Below are positions 19,149-27,979 of a stretch of DNA of 64,000 nucleotides, one piece after another. Position 1 is the stretch's first letter. Every line of letters begins with the position of its first letter. The stretch covers positions 110,200 through 174,199 of the forward strand of contig NZ_JAHEAG010000014.1 of the NCBI RefSeq assembly GCF_018596315.1, given 5' to 3'. Position numbers and translations under genes: made by a program. The notes under the pieces are model-generated. The model ran no database searches. It saw only the letters and a list, made by a program, of their open reading frames with translations, and was not told the origin of the DNA. The DNA is from Bradyrhizobium sp. SRL28 (GTDB lineage Bacteria > Pseudomonadota > Alphaproteobacteria > Rhizobiales > Xanthobacteraceae).

Positions 19149-20675
19149 ATGGCCGATCAGCAAGCGCCTCCCGCCGGTCCCGATCTGTCCAAGGGCATAC
19201 CCCTGTCCGAATTCGCTGGCGAAATGTTGCTCGGCCATGTCGGCGACGATGAAATCGTGCTGGTGCGTTCGGGCTCCGAGATTTTCGCGATCGGCGCCCA
19301 TTGCAGCCATTATCACGGGCCGCTCGCCGAAGGCCTCGTGACCGGCGAGGGCATCCGTTGTCCCTGGCATCACGCCTGTTTCGACCTGCGCACCGGCGAA
19401 GCTACCCGTGCGCCGGCGCTCAGTCCGGTCGCGGTCTGGAAGGTCGAACTGGAAGGTGAGCGCGTCTTCGTTCGGGAAAAGCGCGAGCAGCCCAAACCGC
19501 AGGTGAAGCGCGCCACCGATGCTCCCGGCAAGATCGTGATCGTCGGCGGTGGCGCGGCGGGCTTTGCCGCAGCCGAGATGCTGCGGCGGCAGGATTATCG
19601 CGGCAGCGTCGTGATGCTGAGCACCGAGGCTGCGGCACCGGTCGACCGGCCGAACCTCTCAAAGGATTATCTCGCCGGCAGCGCGCCGGAGGACTGGCTG
19701 CCGCTGCGGCCGGATGATTTCTACACCGAGGCGAAGATCGATCTGCGGCTCAACACCGAGGTCACGTCAATCGACACCAACGCACGCCATGTCGTCACAT
19801 CGGGCGGTGAGACCATTCCCTACGACCGCTTGCTGCTGGCGACCGGCGCGGAGCCGGTGCGCCTGCCGATACCAGGCATGGATCAGCCCCATGTGCACGT
19901 GCTGCGCTCGCTGGCCGATTCCCGCGCGATCATTGCCTTGGCCGATGGCGCGCGACGGGCGGTCGTGATCGGCGCGAGCTTTATCGGGTTAGAGGCCGCA
20001 GCGTCGTTGCGCGCCAGAAATGTCGAGGTTCACGTCGTCGGGCTGGAGCAGCGGCCGATGGAGCGCGTGCTCGGGCCCGAAATGGGCGACTTCGTCCGTG
20101 CCTTGCATGAAGAGCATGGCGTCATCTTCCATCTCGGCGACACCGTCACCGCGATCGACGGCAAGCGCGCGACGCTGAAAAGCGGCGGCGCGATAGAGGC
20201 CGATATCGTGGTGGTCGGTGTCGGCGTACGCCCCCGCCTCGGATTGGCCGAGAAGGCAGGGTTGGCGATCGATCGCGGCGTCACCGTCGATGCCTATCTC
20301 GAAACCAGCGTACCCGGCATCTATGCCGCGGGCGATATCGCGCGCTGGCCCGATCCGCATTCCCGTGAAAACATTCGCGTCGAACATTGGGTGGTGGCCG
20401 AGCGTCAGGGCCAGACCGCCGCGCGAAACATGCTCGGGCAGCGCGAGCCGTTCGATGCCGTGCCGTTCTTCTGGAGCCAGCACTATGATGTGCCGATCAA
20501 TTATGTCGGTCACGCCGAGAAATGGGACGAAATAGCCGTGGACGGCAATATCGCCGCGAAGGATTGCCTGCTGCGGTACAAGCGTAACGGCCGTGTGCTC
20601 GCGGTCTCCTCGATCTATCGCGACGTCGCAAGTCTCGAGGCCGAGCTGGCGATGGAGAACGCGCAGTCTCGTTAA
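19149..20675 (+). CDS. Rieske domain FAD/NAD(P)H oxidoreductase (AIFM3/ferredoxin reductase-like)
   Basis: A 508-residue two-domain redox protein. The N-terminal Rieske domain has Cys52 and His54 in HCSHYHGPL and Cys71 and His74 in CPWHHACFDL, for a [2Fe-2S] cluster. The rest is a pyridine-nucleotide disulfide oxidoreductase: FAD-binding IVIVGGGAAGFAAAE (about residue 129 on), NAD-binding VVIGASFIGLEAAAS, and FAD motif GIYAAGDIARW. A reductase C-terminal domain follows (FFWSQHYDVPINYVGHA). This fusion resembles AIFM3 and aromatic-dioxygenase reductases; its electron acceptor is unknown. The ribosome site GAGGAAGAG precedes the ATG. Confidence 0.93.
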   Translation: MADQQAPPAGPDLSKGIPLSEFAGEMLLGHVGDDEIVLVRSGSEIFAIGAHCSHYHGPLAEGLVTGEGIRCPWHHACFDLRTGEATRAPALSPVAVWKVELEGERVFVREKREQPKPQVKRATDAPGKIVIVGGGAAGFAAAEMLRRQDYRGSVVMLSTEAAAPVDRPNLSKDYLAGSAPEDWLPLRPDDFYTEAKIDLRLNTEVTSIDTNARHVVTSGGETIPYDRLLLATGAEPVRLPIPGMDQPHVHVLRSLADSRAIIALADGARRAVVIGASFIGLEAAASLRARNVEVHVVGLEQRPMERVLGPEMGDFVRALHEEHGVIFHLGDTVTAIDGKRATLKSGGAIEADIVVVGVGVRPRLGLAEKAGLAIDRGVTVDAYLETSVPGIYAAGDIARWPDPHSRENIRVEHWVVAERQGQTAARNMLGQREPFDAVPFFWSQHYDVPINYVGHAEKWDEIAVDGNIAAKDCLLRYKRNGRVLAVSSIYRDVASLEAELAMENAQSR

Positions 20676-20701
20676 GTCAGGGCGACGATAACGTCTCTCC
20701 A

Positions 20702-20790
20702 CGTCATGCCCGGGCTTGTCCCGGGCATCCACGTCTTTAAGATTGATCGCAGCAAAGACGTGGAAGGCCGGGACAAGCCCGGCCATGACG
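20702..20790. repeat. Palindromic repeat family E
   Basis: CGTCATGCCCGGGCTTGTCC at the left is mirrored by GGACAAGCCCGGCCATGACG at the right, with ACGTCTTTAAGATT and CAAAGACGTGG arms in the centre. A single copy is seen in this window. It fills the gap between the oxidoreductase and the acyl-CoA synthetase. Confidence 0.9.
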
Positions 20791-20815
20791 GAAAATTCAG
20801 GGACGACCAAGGCCG

Positions 20816-22426
20816 ATGCTCACCGAAGCCTCAACCTACGACGAGCTCTACCGCAACTTTCGCTGGGATATCCCTGCGCGCTTCAACATGGCGACCGCCT
20901 GCTGCGACCGCTATGCCGACGGCTCCGGTCGGCTGGCGCTGGTTTACGTCGATGAGGACGGCGCGACCACGCGCACCTCGTTCGACGAAGTTGCCGAGCA
21001 GTCGTGCCGTTTTGCGAACGTCCTGAAATCCGATGGTCTTGCGCGCGGCGACCGCGTCGCGGTGTTCCTGTCGCAGTCCCTCGAATTGCCGATCGCCCAT
21101 CTCGCGGCGTTCCGCTCGGGCATGATCTCGATCCCGCTGTTTGCGCTGTTCGGCGAGGACGCGCTGGAATTCCGCCTGTCGAATTCGGAAGCCAAAGCAA
21201 TCGTCACCGATGAATCCGGCTGGGAGAAGCTTGCAAAAATCCGCAATCGTCTTCCCGCGCTGAAGAACGTCTATGTCATCGGCGGGAAGGCGCCAGCCGG
21301 AACAAAGCCCTTCTGGTCTTCCCTGAAGGCGGCATCGCCGGATTTTGCCACCGTTGACACCTCGGCCGACGATCCCGCCCTGATCATCTACACCTCGGGC
21401 ACCACAGGAAATCCAAAGGGCGCGCTGCATGCGCACCGCGTCGTGCTTGGCCATCTGCCGAATGTCGAGATGTGCCACAACTTCCTTCCCAAGCCGGGCG
21501 ACCTGATGTGGACGCCGGCCGACTGGGCCTGGATCGGCGGGCTGATCAACGCCCTGTTCGCGTTCTGGTATCACGGCATTCCCCTGGTCGGCCATCGCGC
21601 GCGCAAATTCGAGCCGCAGGCGGCGATGGTGATGATGGCCGAGCTTGGGATCCGCAACACGTTCCTGCCGCCGACCGCGCTGAAACTGATGCGGCAGGCC
21701 GCTGTGAAAAATCCCGGCGTGAAACTGCGCAGCATCTTCACCGGCGGTGAATCGCTGGGCGGCGAGTTGTTGGGGTGGGTGCGCGAAACGTTTGGCATCG
21801 ATGCGCACGAAGTGTTCGGCCAGACCGAATGCAATCTCGTGATCGGCAGCAATTCGAACCTGTTTCCGATCCGCCCCGGCGCGATGGGGAAGGCGACGCC
21901 CGGCTTCGACGTTCGCATCGTTAACGACAAGGGCGAGGAATTGCCGCGCGGACAGCGCGGCATCATCGGCGTGCGCCAGCCCTGTCCCTGCACCATGATC
22001 GAATATTGGAAGAACCCGGACGCGACCGCGAAGAAATATGCCGGCGAATTTCTGCTCACCGGCGATCTCGGCGTGCGGGATGAGGACGGCTATTTCTGGT
22101 ACGTCAGCCGCGAGGATGACGTCATTACTACTGCCGGCTATCGCGTCGGTCCGTCGGAGATCGAGCACACGCTGATGAAGCACCCGGCGGTGGCGATGTC
22201 GGCGGTGGTGGGCATTCCCGATCCGATACGCACCGAATCCATTAAAGCGTGGATCGTGCTACGCCCGGGCTTTGCGGCGAGCGACGAACTGGCGCGCGAG
22301 ATCCAGGAATTCGTCAAGGTGCAGCTCGCCGCCCACGAATACCCGCGCTTCGTGCAGTTCGCCGAGACGCTGCCAATGACGGCGACGGGCAAGGTGTTAC
22401 GGCGTGAATTACGGGCGCTGGGCTAG
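20816..22426 (+). CDS. AMP-forming acyl-CoA synthetase (acetyl/medium-chain type)
   Basis: The 536-residue enzyme activates a carboxylic acid to acyl-AMP and then to its CoA thioester. It shows the P-loop IIYTSGTTGNPKG (residues 191-203), the A5 motif VFGQTECN, A7 LLTGDLGVRDEDGY, A8 REDDVITTAGYRVGPSEIEH split across the hinge, and the catalytic Lys in TATGKVLRREL near the end. The LFGEDALEFRL block and the PADWAWIGGLINALF segment resemble medium-chain and benzoate-type synthetases. Substrate cannot be told from sequence. The ribosome site is weak. A MarR regulator follows 32 bases after the stop. Confidence 0.92.
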   Translation: MLTEASTYDELYRNFRWDIPARFNMATACCDRYADGSGRLALVYVDEDGATTRTSFDEVAEQSCRFANVLKSDGLARGDRVAVFLSQSLELPIAHLAAFRSGMISIPLFALFGEDALEFRLSNSEAKAIVTDESGWEKLAKIRNRLPALKNVYVIGGKAPAGTKPFWSSLKAASPDFATVDTSADDPALIIYTSGTTGNPKGALHAHRVVLGHLPNVEMCHNFLPKPGDLMWTPADWAWIGGLINALFAFWYHGIPLVGHRARKFEPQAAMVMMAELGIRNTFLPPTALKLMRQAAVKNPGVKLRSIFTGGESLGGELLGWVRETFGIDAHEVFGQTECNLVIGSNSNLFPIRPGAMGKATPGFDVRIVNDKGEELPRGQRGIIGVRQPCPCTMIEYWKNPDATAKKYAGEFLLTGDLGVRDEDGYFWYVSREDDVITTAGYRVGPSEIEHTLMKHPAVAMSAVVGIPDPIRTESIKAWIVLRPGFAASDELAREIQEFVKVQLAAHEYPRFVQFAETLPMTATGKVLRRELRALG

Positions 22427-22458
22427 ATTCTCTTCGGTCAATTCGATGCGGTAGGTAC

Positions 22459-22929
22459 ATGCAAAAAAATGCTTCTCACGCCGCGGGTCTGCACCGCGCC
22501 TCGCTCAGGAAGCTCCACGATTTGGACGCGGCGCTGGAGCTCATGTATTACGGCTGGCGTGGCATGACGCTCTCGGCCGACCAGTATCTCGCCACGCTCG
22601 GCCTCTCACGTCCGCACCATCGCATTCTCTACGTGGTCGCGCGACAGCCCGACATCTCGATCGGCGCGCTGATCGATGTCCTCGGCATATCCAAGCAAGC
22701 CGTGAATCGGCCGCTAAGCCTGTTGCTGGAGCGTAAACTCCTGACATCGAAGCGGTCGCCCGAGCAGCATCGCTCCAAATTGCTGCGGCTGACGGAAGCA
22801 GGAAAACGCATTGAGCAACGGGCATCGGACCATGAGCGCAAGGTTCTGCGCGAGGCGTTCGATCGTGTCGGCCCACCCGGCGCTGCCGCCTGGATGGCCG
22901 TCATGGGGGTCATTGCCGACAACAACTGA
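22459..22929 (+). CDS. MarR family transcriptional regulator
   Basis: A 156-residue winged-helix regulator. The dimerisation helix at the start (LRKLHDLDAALELMYYGW) is followed by the DNA-binding domain with recognition region ISKQAVNRPLSLLLERKLL and wing SPEQHRSKLLRLTEAGKRI. MarR proteins usually repress adjacent genes and respond to small phenolic or lipophilic ligands, so the acyl-CoA synthetase upstream or the NTF2-like gene downstream are candidate targets. The short intergenic stretch at 22930-23013 has ATGTCAATATAGTTGACGT, a partly palindromic sequence that could be its operator. Confidence 0.88.
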   Translation: MQKNASHAAGLHRASLRKLHDLDAALELMYYGWRGMTLSADQYLATLGLSRPHHRILYVVARQPDISIGALIDVLGISKQAVNRPLSLLLERKLLTSKRSPEQHRSKLLRLTEAGKRIEQRASDHERKVLREAFDRVGPPGAAAWMAVMGVIADNN

Positions 22930-22937
22930 CAATTTTC

Positions 22938-22958
22938 TCATGTCAATATAGTTGACGT
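22938..22958. promoter_or_regulatory. Imperfect palindrome, possible MarR operator
   Basis: TCATGTCAATATAGTTGACG contains TGTCAA and TTGACG arms around ATATAG, between the MarR gene and the NTF2-like gene. It has the size of a MarR site. The assignment is inferred from position alone. Confidence 0.4.
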
Positions 22959-23013
22959 GAGAGACGCCCCGTGTCATTTCTTCCCGGCAGTTGCACCGAG
23001 GGAGGGCGTAAGC

Positions 23014-23382
23014 ATGAGCGGACAGACAATGGACCGCGCGGCGGCCGGACGCTTTGTCGAGGCGTGGTGCGCGAACTGGCGCAAGGTCGATATCGACGCG
23101 GTGGTTTCGCACTTCGCCGAAAATGCCGAGATGCGCAGCCCGTTGGCGCTCAAATTGACGGAGTCCCCGGTAGTCGCAGGCGTCGAGAACATCCGCGCCT
23201 ACTGGCAGAGGGCTTACGGCGGCATCGAGAGCGCAGACCTGAAAATCCTGAACTGGAGCTGGGACGACACGATCGCGCGCCTGACGGTGTGGTGGCAACT
23301 GGGCGACAGCCGCGCCAGCGAGTTCATGGACTTCGACGGTGCCGGACGTGTGGTGCGCAGCGAGGCCTTCTACGGAAAGTAG
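23014..23382 (+). CDS. NTF2-like / SnoaL-type small protein
   Basis: A 122-residue cone-shaped NTF2-like domain protein. The sequence shows the typical start AAGRFVEAWCANWRKVDIDAVVSHFAE split over helix and strand, the GVENIRAYWQRAYGG segment, and a final beta sheet (LTVWWQLGDSRASEFMDF, GAGRVVRSEAFYG). Such domains bind or turn over small molecules, or serve as delivery proteins; there is no evidence for a specific reaction. GGGAGGGCG precedes the ATG at 23014. The membrane protein gene begins two bases after its stop, so they form an operon. Confidence 0.85.
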   Translation: MSGQTMDRAAAGRFVEAWCANWRKVDIDAVVSHFAENAEMRSPLALKLTESPVVAGVENIRAYWQRAYGGIESADLKILNWSWDDTIARLTVWWQLGDSRASEFMDFDGAGRVVRSEAFYGK

Positions 23383-23384
23383 CC

Positions 23385-23828
23385 ATGCGATTTTCGGATT
23401 TTGTCCTGCTCCTCAACACGCTCTGGTTCGGTGCCGCGTTCATGCAGTTCAGCATCGCGCAGGGCAATACGCTGAAGATACTGGTGCCCCGGGAGGAGCG
23501 TGGCAATCCAATCGCCCCGACCTTGTCGGCCAGCGTGGCATTTCTGGGCGCGATCAATCTGCCGATCGGTTTCCTGTCGTTGTATCTCCTGGTGTTCCGG
23601 CCGCCCTTCTTTCAGGTGTACGACGCGCAGCTTGCGTTATTCCTGTTCTTTGCCGCGTGTCACTTCAGCCAGTTCGCCTACAACCTTCCGGTCCTGATGC
23701 GTGGCGGACGGGTCGGGGTGGCGTATTGGCCCGTGTTGAAGGGCCCGATGCTTCGGATTTTTGCCATCGATGCGATACTGTTCGTGGCGAATCTTGTTGT
23801 CGCCCTGCTGCTCGTGTCCCGGTCCTGA
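23385..23828 (+). CDS. Four-helix membrane protein, unknown function
   Basis: A 147-residue integral membrane protein with four hydrophobic segments at about residues 5-25, 47-70, 80-97 and 121-145. The central part has PTLSASVAFLGAINLPIGF and LFFAACHFSQFAYN. No family is assigned. The start is two bases after the stop of the NTF2-like gene, which indicates translational coupling and perhaps a shared process. Confidence 0.8.
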   Translation: MRFSDFVLLLNTLWFGAAFMQFSIAQGNTLKILVPREERGNPIAPTLSASVAFLGAINLPIGFLSLYLLVFRPPFFQVYDAQLALFLFFAACHFSQFAYNLPVLMRGGRVGVAYWPVLKGPMLRIFAIDAILFVANLVVALLLVSRS

Positions 23829-23911
23829 CAAGCGCAATCCCGTATGCCGGCCGCTGCAGAGTGGGGCGCTGGGATAGGGCGCACAGCTTACCGTCGTCGC
23901 ACACGCTCACT

Positions 23912-24060
23912 GTCGTCCCTGCCTAGTGCGCAATTGCGCACGGGCGCAGGGACCCATAGCCACCGGCGGCAATTGGTTTGCACGCTCGCGGTTATCCGCT
24001 TTCTTTCCAACAACAGTGGCCGCGGAGTATGGGTCCCTGCGTTCGTTCGCAGGGACGACC
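23912..24060. repeat. Palindromic repeat family C, copy 1
   Basis: Left arm GTCGTCCCTGCCTAGTGCG, internal GCAGGGACCCATAGCCACC, right side GGCCGCGGAGTATGGGTCCC and GCAGGGACGACC. Copies at 26447-26570, 43784-43911 and 50091-50218 share this order. This copy has an extra GCGCAATTGCGC insertion. It lies between convergent genes. Confidence 0.9.
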
Positions 24061-24087
24061 TCCTGAGGGAGCGTGTGCCTGGCCCGA

Positions 24088-26316
24088 TCAATTCGCCTTG
24101 AGCACCGAGCGCAGCATCGACGCCAGATCGTGCCGGCGGTAGGGCTTGTTCAGGATCCGCACCTCGCGGCCGCCGCCGTCGATCGCGTCGACGGGATGCT
24201 CGGTATAGCCTGATGTCAGGAGGATCTTTAAGTGTGGCCGCAGGCGGGCTGCCTCCTTCGCAAGCTCGGTTCCGAACAGGCCGCCGGGCATCACGACATC
24301 CGTGAACAGGAGGTGGATCTCCTTGGGGCCGCGCAATATGGCGAGTGCCGCGGGCGCGCTTGACGTCACGATGACGCGATAGCCGAGCGCCTTCAATTCG
24401 CTCTCGACATAGCCGCGCACCACGTCGTCGTCCTCGACGACGAGAATGGTTTCGCTGCCGCTGAGCGTGGCCTGCTGACCGGCCGAAGGCGCGGCGCTCG
24501 CCTGAGGCGCCCCGACGCGGGGAAAGAACAGCTTGACGACAGTGCCATCCCCCGGATCGGAGCGTATCTGCATCGACCCGCCGGATTGCTGGGCGAATCC
24601 GTACACCATGCTCAGGCCGAGGCCGGTGCCCTTGCCCACTTCCTTGGTGGTGAAGAACGGCTCGAAGGCGCGGCCGGCGACGTCGGCCGTCATGCCGGTG
24701 CCGGTATCGGTCACGGCGACCATGACATAATCGCCGGGCCGCGCCTCGCCGTTGACGTCCACATCGGATTCACCGAGCGAGGTATTTTTCACCTCGACCG
24801 TCAGCGTGCCGCCTGATGGCATGGCGTCGCGCGTGTTGAGCACCAGATTGAGCAGGGCGGAGGCCAGCTGGCCGGGATCGACGCTGGCCTGCCACAGGTT
24901 TTGATCAAGCCGGAATTCGCACTCGATATGTTCGCCGAGCGTCCGGCGCAGCAATTGCTCCATGCCGACGATTTTCTGGCCGATGTCGATGTCTCTCGGC
25001 ATCAAGGGCTGCTTGCGCGCGAACGCGAGCAGGCTCCGCGTCAGGTCCGATCCGCGTTCGGCGGCGGTCGCGATGCTCTCGGCGATGCCGTGCAGTTCTT
25101 TGTGCGCCGCCAGCTTCTCGGCAAGGTGTTCCGCATTGCCGAGAATGACGGTCAGCAGATTATTGAAATCATGCGCCACGCCGCCGGTGAGCTGACCCAT
25201 CGCCTCCATTTTCTGGGATTGGGTGAGCTTCTGGTTGAGCTCATCGATGGCGGCGCGCTGGCGCTCGAGCGACTCGGCGGTGCCGTTGAGTAGCGTCATC
25301 AGCCCGCCGAGTTCGCCCCGCGGATGGGGCGGCGCAATCCGCGCGCTGAGGTCGCCAAGCCCGAGCTTCGTCGCCATCGCCGCCAGCCGTCCGACCTGAC
25401 GGCCGACGCTCACGGTCGCCAGAATCCATACGCCTGCGAACAACAGCAGCGAGGCCACCGCAAGCATCGCCAGGTCCTCGTACAGGTGGCTGTTGGCGGC
25501 GGCGACCAGACGGTCCTTGGGTCGTCCGACCAGGATATAGAGTCCGGCATCGCGTAGCGGAGGGGAACTCGCCGCGGCCCAGACATGGGCTCGGCTGTCG
25601 TGCCCGGTCACTTCGTGGAACGGCTCGCGATTCGCTGAGGTCGCAAACCGGAACAGCTCCGAATTTGCAATCGACGCGCCGGCGGGCTCGGTCCAGCCCT
25701 TGCCCTCAGGCGCGACGAGGACCATGCCTTTCCTGTCAACGAGCAGAATCTCGCTGTCGTTCAACAGGCGCCTGCCGTGATCGTCAGCGAATTTCTTCAG
25801 GTTGAACGAGGCGAGCAGGATGAATTTCAGCTCGCCGGATTCGGCGCGCACGGGATAGGCGATCTGCAGCACGGAGATCCCCGTCAGCCGGCCGAACACG
25901 GGCTCGAGCGTGACGGCGCCGTGTGTAACCAGAGCCTGCTTGAAGTAGGCGCGATCCCTGAGATCGAGGGTCCGGTTGGTTCGCAGCGAGTCGCAGAACA
26001 GGCTGCCGTCCGGATTGATGGTCAATATGCCGGTGAACCGCGTGTATTCTTCGCGCACGGCCGACAGGAACGCCGAACAGGCCGCCTTGTCGCTGGTATC
26101 GAGATCGCGGGCGCGGGCGAGGCCATAGTGAAGCTGGGCCGTGCCCTGAATTTTCTCATCGAGATCGCCTAGAATATCGTTGGCGGTCGCCGAGAGGCTG
26201 GCCAGCGCAGCGTTTATGTCACTGGTGCGATTCTGGACGAAGCGCAGTCCTACCAGGATGGCCGGCACCAGCATCGCAGCGATAACCAGTATCAATAGCC
26301 GGGTGCGCAGGCTCAT
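24088..26316 (-). CDS. Hybrid sensor histidine kinase with receiver domain
   Basis: A 742-residue membrane kinase. Membrane helix 1 spans about residues 7-24 and helix 2 about 282-303, enclosing a periplasmic dCache-like sensor (SLFCDSLRTNRTLDLRDRA, YFKQALVTHGAVTLEPVFG). A HAMP-like linker leads to HisKA with phospho-acceptor His382 in GGVAHDFNNLLTVIL, an HATPase_c domain (N box NLVLNTRDAMP, G1 TDTGTGM, G2 GKGTGLGLSM), and a C-terminal receiver with Asp673 in LLFTDVVMPGG. The sensor layout suggests a small-molecule ligand. No separate regulator gene is adjacent, so it may signal to an unlinked output. Confidence 0.92.
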   Translation of the reverse strand: MSLRTRLLILVIAAMLVPAILVGLRFVQNRTSDINAALASLSATANDILGDLDEKIQGTAQLHYGLARARDLDTSDKAACSAFLSAVREEYTRFTGILTINPDGSLFCDSLRTNRTLDLRDRAYFKQALVTHGAVTLEPVFGRLTGISVLQIAYPVRAESGELKFILLASFNLKKFADDHGRRLLNDSEILLVDRKGMVLVAPEGKGWTEPAGASIANSELFRFATSANREPFHEVTGHDSRAHVWAAASSPPLRDAGLYILVGRPKDRLVAAANSHLYEDLAMLAVASLLLFAGVWILATVSVGRQVGRLAAMATKLGLGDLSARIAPPHPRGELGGLMTLLNGTAESLERQRAAIDELNQKLTQSQKMEAMGQLTGGVAHDFNNLLTVILGNAEHLAEKLAAHKELHGIAESIATAAERGSDLTRSLLAFARKQPLMPRDIDIGQKIVGMEQLLRRTLGEHIECEFRLDQNLWQASVDPGQLASALLNLVLNTRDAMPSGGTLTVEVKNTSLGESDVDVNGEARPGDYVMVAVTDTGTGMTADVAGRAFEPFFTTKEVGKGTGLGLSMVYGFAQQSGGSMQIRSDPGDGTVVKLFFPRVGAPQASAAPSAGQQATLSGSETILVVEDDDVVRGYVESELKALGYRVIVTSSAPAALAILRGPKEIHLLFTDVVMPGGLFGTELAKEAARLRPHLKILLTSGYTEHPVDAIDGGGREVRILNKPYRRHDLASMLRSVLKAN

Positions 26317-26446
26317 CGGTGCGTCGTTCTTGGATCAGCGAAATCTGCGTGCGAGCAGCGTGTTCGAAATGCTCGCGCTGGAATATCCCTTAGGCAGGTC
26401 TGAGTCCACTCGCGAAAGAACGGCAGGGGACGCGGCTTTCGCCGCC

Positions 26447-26570
26447 GTCGTCCCTGCGAAAGCAGGGACCCATAACCACCGGCCTAATTGTTTTGCAGGC
26501 TGGTCGTTACCTAGTTCGTTCCAACAAGAATGGCCGCGGAGTATGGGTCCCTGCGTTCGCAGGGACGACT
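26447..26570. repeat. Palindromic repeat family C, copy 2
   Basis: GTCGTCCCTGCGAAAGCAGG at the left and GCGTTCGCAGGGACGACT at the right, with ACCCATAACCACCGG and CCGCGGAGTATGGGTCCC inside. It lies between the kinase promoter and the Fic stop. Confidence 0.92.
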
Positions 26571-26585
26571 CGTCCCGCTGCACAA

Positions 26586-27158
26586 TCATTCAATCAGACC
26601 ATGGATTACATCGGCCAGCCGGCGTTCGGCGCCATCGAAACTGGCGATCATCGCCGCCAGCATTTCGTCAGGATTCAGTTTCTCGATTTTGAGCGGGTGG
26701 CCCGCATGGTCGGCCAGCAGGGCGAAGAAGGTGAGCTGTGACCGGCCGTTTCCTTCGCGGAAAGCATGGATGGCATTTAGCTCTGCCAGGAAATGCGCGG
26801 CTTTGTCTGCGAACGTTTGCCTATCGAGATTCCGAAGGTAATTCGCCAATCGCAAGTTATCGAACAGCCTGATGGCTTGGCTTTCGATGTTTTCGGGAAA
26901 GCAGAATGGATTGCCGCCCTTTGCTATCCTGACGGTACGAACCTGTCCCGCCCAGTGATAGACGTCTTGAAACAGATGGTGATGGATAGCTTTGTAGTGT
27001 TCAAAGTCCATCGATCCGTCCGGTAGCGGCTCCTCCGCCCGGGCGCTGGAAATTTCTGCCTCAAACGCATCGAGATCGGCCTGATCATGCAGGTCGAGCT
27101 TGTTCACTAGGACGGTCGAGTTCTTGTAAGTATAGGGATCTTCGATCGCATCATACAT
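26586..27158 (-). CDS. Fic-domain AMP-transferase toxin
   Basis: Fic enzymes transfer AMP, or other nucleotide parts, to target hydroxyls. The 190-residue single-domain protein has the complete core motif HAFREGNGR with catalytic His131, Phe133 and the GNGR nucleotide-binding loop (residues 136-139). A flap region (VRTVRIAKGGNPFCFPENI, about 73-91) positions the target. The layout, with N-terminal YTYKNSTVLVNKL and a separate upstream antitoxin, fits class I Fic toxins of the VbhT/FicT type. Its ATG lies eight bases after the antitoxin stop, so the two are co-translated. No inhibitory helix is visible within the protein itself. Confidence 0.92.
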   Translation of the reverse strand: MYDAIEDPYTYKNSTVLVNKLDLHDQADLDAFEAEISSARAEEPLPDGSMDFEHYKAIHHHLFQDVYHWAGQVRTVRIAKGGNPFCFPENIESQAIRLFDNLRLANYLRNLDRQTFADKAAHFLAELNAIHAFREGNGRSQLTFFALLADHAGHPLKIEKLNPDEMLAAMIASFDGAERRLADVIHGLIE

Positions 27159-27166
27159 GCGGTCGG

Positions 27167-27367
27167 TCAGCCCTTGCTGTGGCTGCGAATAATCGCGCGG
27201 CGGTGTTCTTCCGCCGTGAGGCCTTTGCTCCGCGCATCGCTGGCACGCTTTTTCATTGCCGCCGTGAGCTTGATACCCTCGACTTCGCTGATTTTGGCAA
27301 AGCGATCACTTCCGAGCACGAACCGGCCAGACTTCGCACCTTTTGCAACGTTCTTCTGTTTCGCCAT
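27167..27367 (-). CDS. Small Fic antitoxin (VbhA/YhfG-like)
   Basis: A 66-residue Lys/Ala-rich protein directly upstream of the Fic toxin. Class I antitoxins inhibit Fic with a helix carrying [S/T]xxxE[G/N]; here the helix reads FAKISEVEGIKLT, with Glu-Gly present but Ser three rather than four residues ahead. The C-terminal part, LTAEEHRRAIIRSHSKG, is charged. I start at MAKQKN (27367); an upstream Met at 27403 is possible. Position, size and helix together make the antitoxin call likely. Confidence 0.8.
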   Translation of the reverse strand: MAKQKNVAKGAKSGRFVLGSDRFAKISEVEGIKLTAAMKKRASDARSKGLTAEEHRRAIIRSHSKG

Positions 27368-27448
27368 AGCTGCAAGATTACCATGAATCGTCGTCAATAG
27401 CACGCACGGCGTGCGCTGGTGATGATTGGGAGAGGGGAGGCGAGCCGC

Positions 27449-27979
27449 CTACGGCGTCCCGATCCCCATTTCCTTCAGCGCAGCCAGCATCCGTTCCGGC
27501 GGCGCCATCTTGATCGCCAGCGCGTGGCCCGTCTCCAGCAGGCTCTTTAGGCTCGACAGGATAGCGAGCCAGCCGGCACGGCCGCCGGACAGGATGTCAT
27601 CGCTGATGTCGCGGTCATGCGACTGCAGCATCGTCAGCTTGACCACGTCGCCTGCAGGCTCGATCTCGTAGGTCACGAGCGTCGGCCCGAGCTTTTCCAC
27701 CAGCGCCGGCCAGTTCACGTTCCAGGTAACGGTCAGCTTCCTGGGCGGATCGCATTCGATTACCTCGCCGCTGATATGCTCCGAGCCATCAGGGGCGCGG
27801 GCGATGAAGGCGCCGCCGACCTTGAGGTTGGCCTCGATCGCAAAGCCGGAAAAATAGTTGCGGCTGAACTCCGCCGTCGTCAGTGCCTTCCATACTTGTT
27901 CGGGCGTGGCGGCGATGTAGATCGTATAAACGATCGCCGGCTTGAATTTCCCAACATCAATTTCTGTACGCTTACTCAT
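27449..27979 (-). CDS. SRPBCC / AHSA1-like protein
   Basis: A 176-residue START-like ligand-binding fold protein of the AHSA1 (activator of Hsp90 ATPase homologue) group. Signature parts are YTIYIAATPEQVWKALTTAEF, FSGFAIEANLKVGGAF and the C-terminal helix GWLAILSSLKSLLETGHAL. Its ATG overlaps the stop of the ArsR gene upstream, an arrangement that is widespread for this ArsR-SRPBCC pair. Their joint function is not established. Confidence 0.9.
   Translation of the reverse strand: MSKRTEIDVGKFKPAIVYTIYIAATPEQVWKALTTAEFSRNYFSGFAIEANLKVGGAFIARAPDGSEHISGEVIECDPPRKLTVTWNVNWPALVEKLGPTLVTYEIEPAGDVVKLTMLQSHDRDISDDILSGGRAGWLAILSSLKSLLETGHALAIKMAPPERMLAALKEMGIGTP

Noticed and set aside
20831..22183. 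450-codon frame antisense to the acyl-CoA synthetase
   Set aside because: Mirror frame; the plus strand has all AMP-binding motifs.
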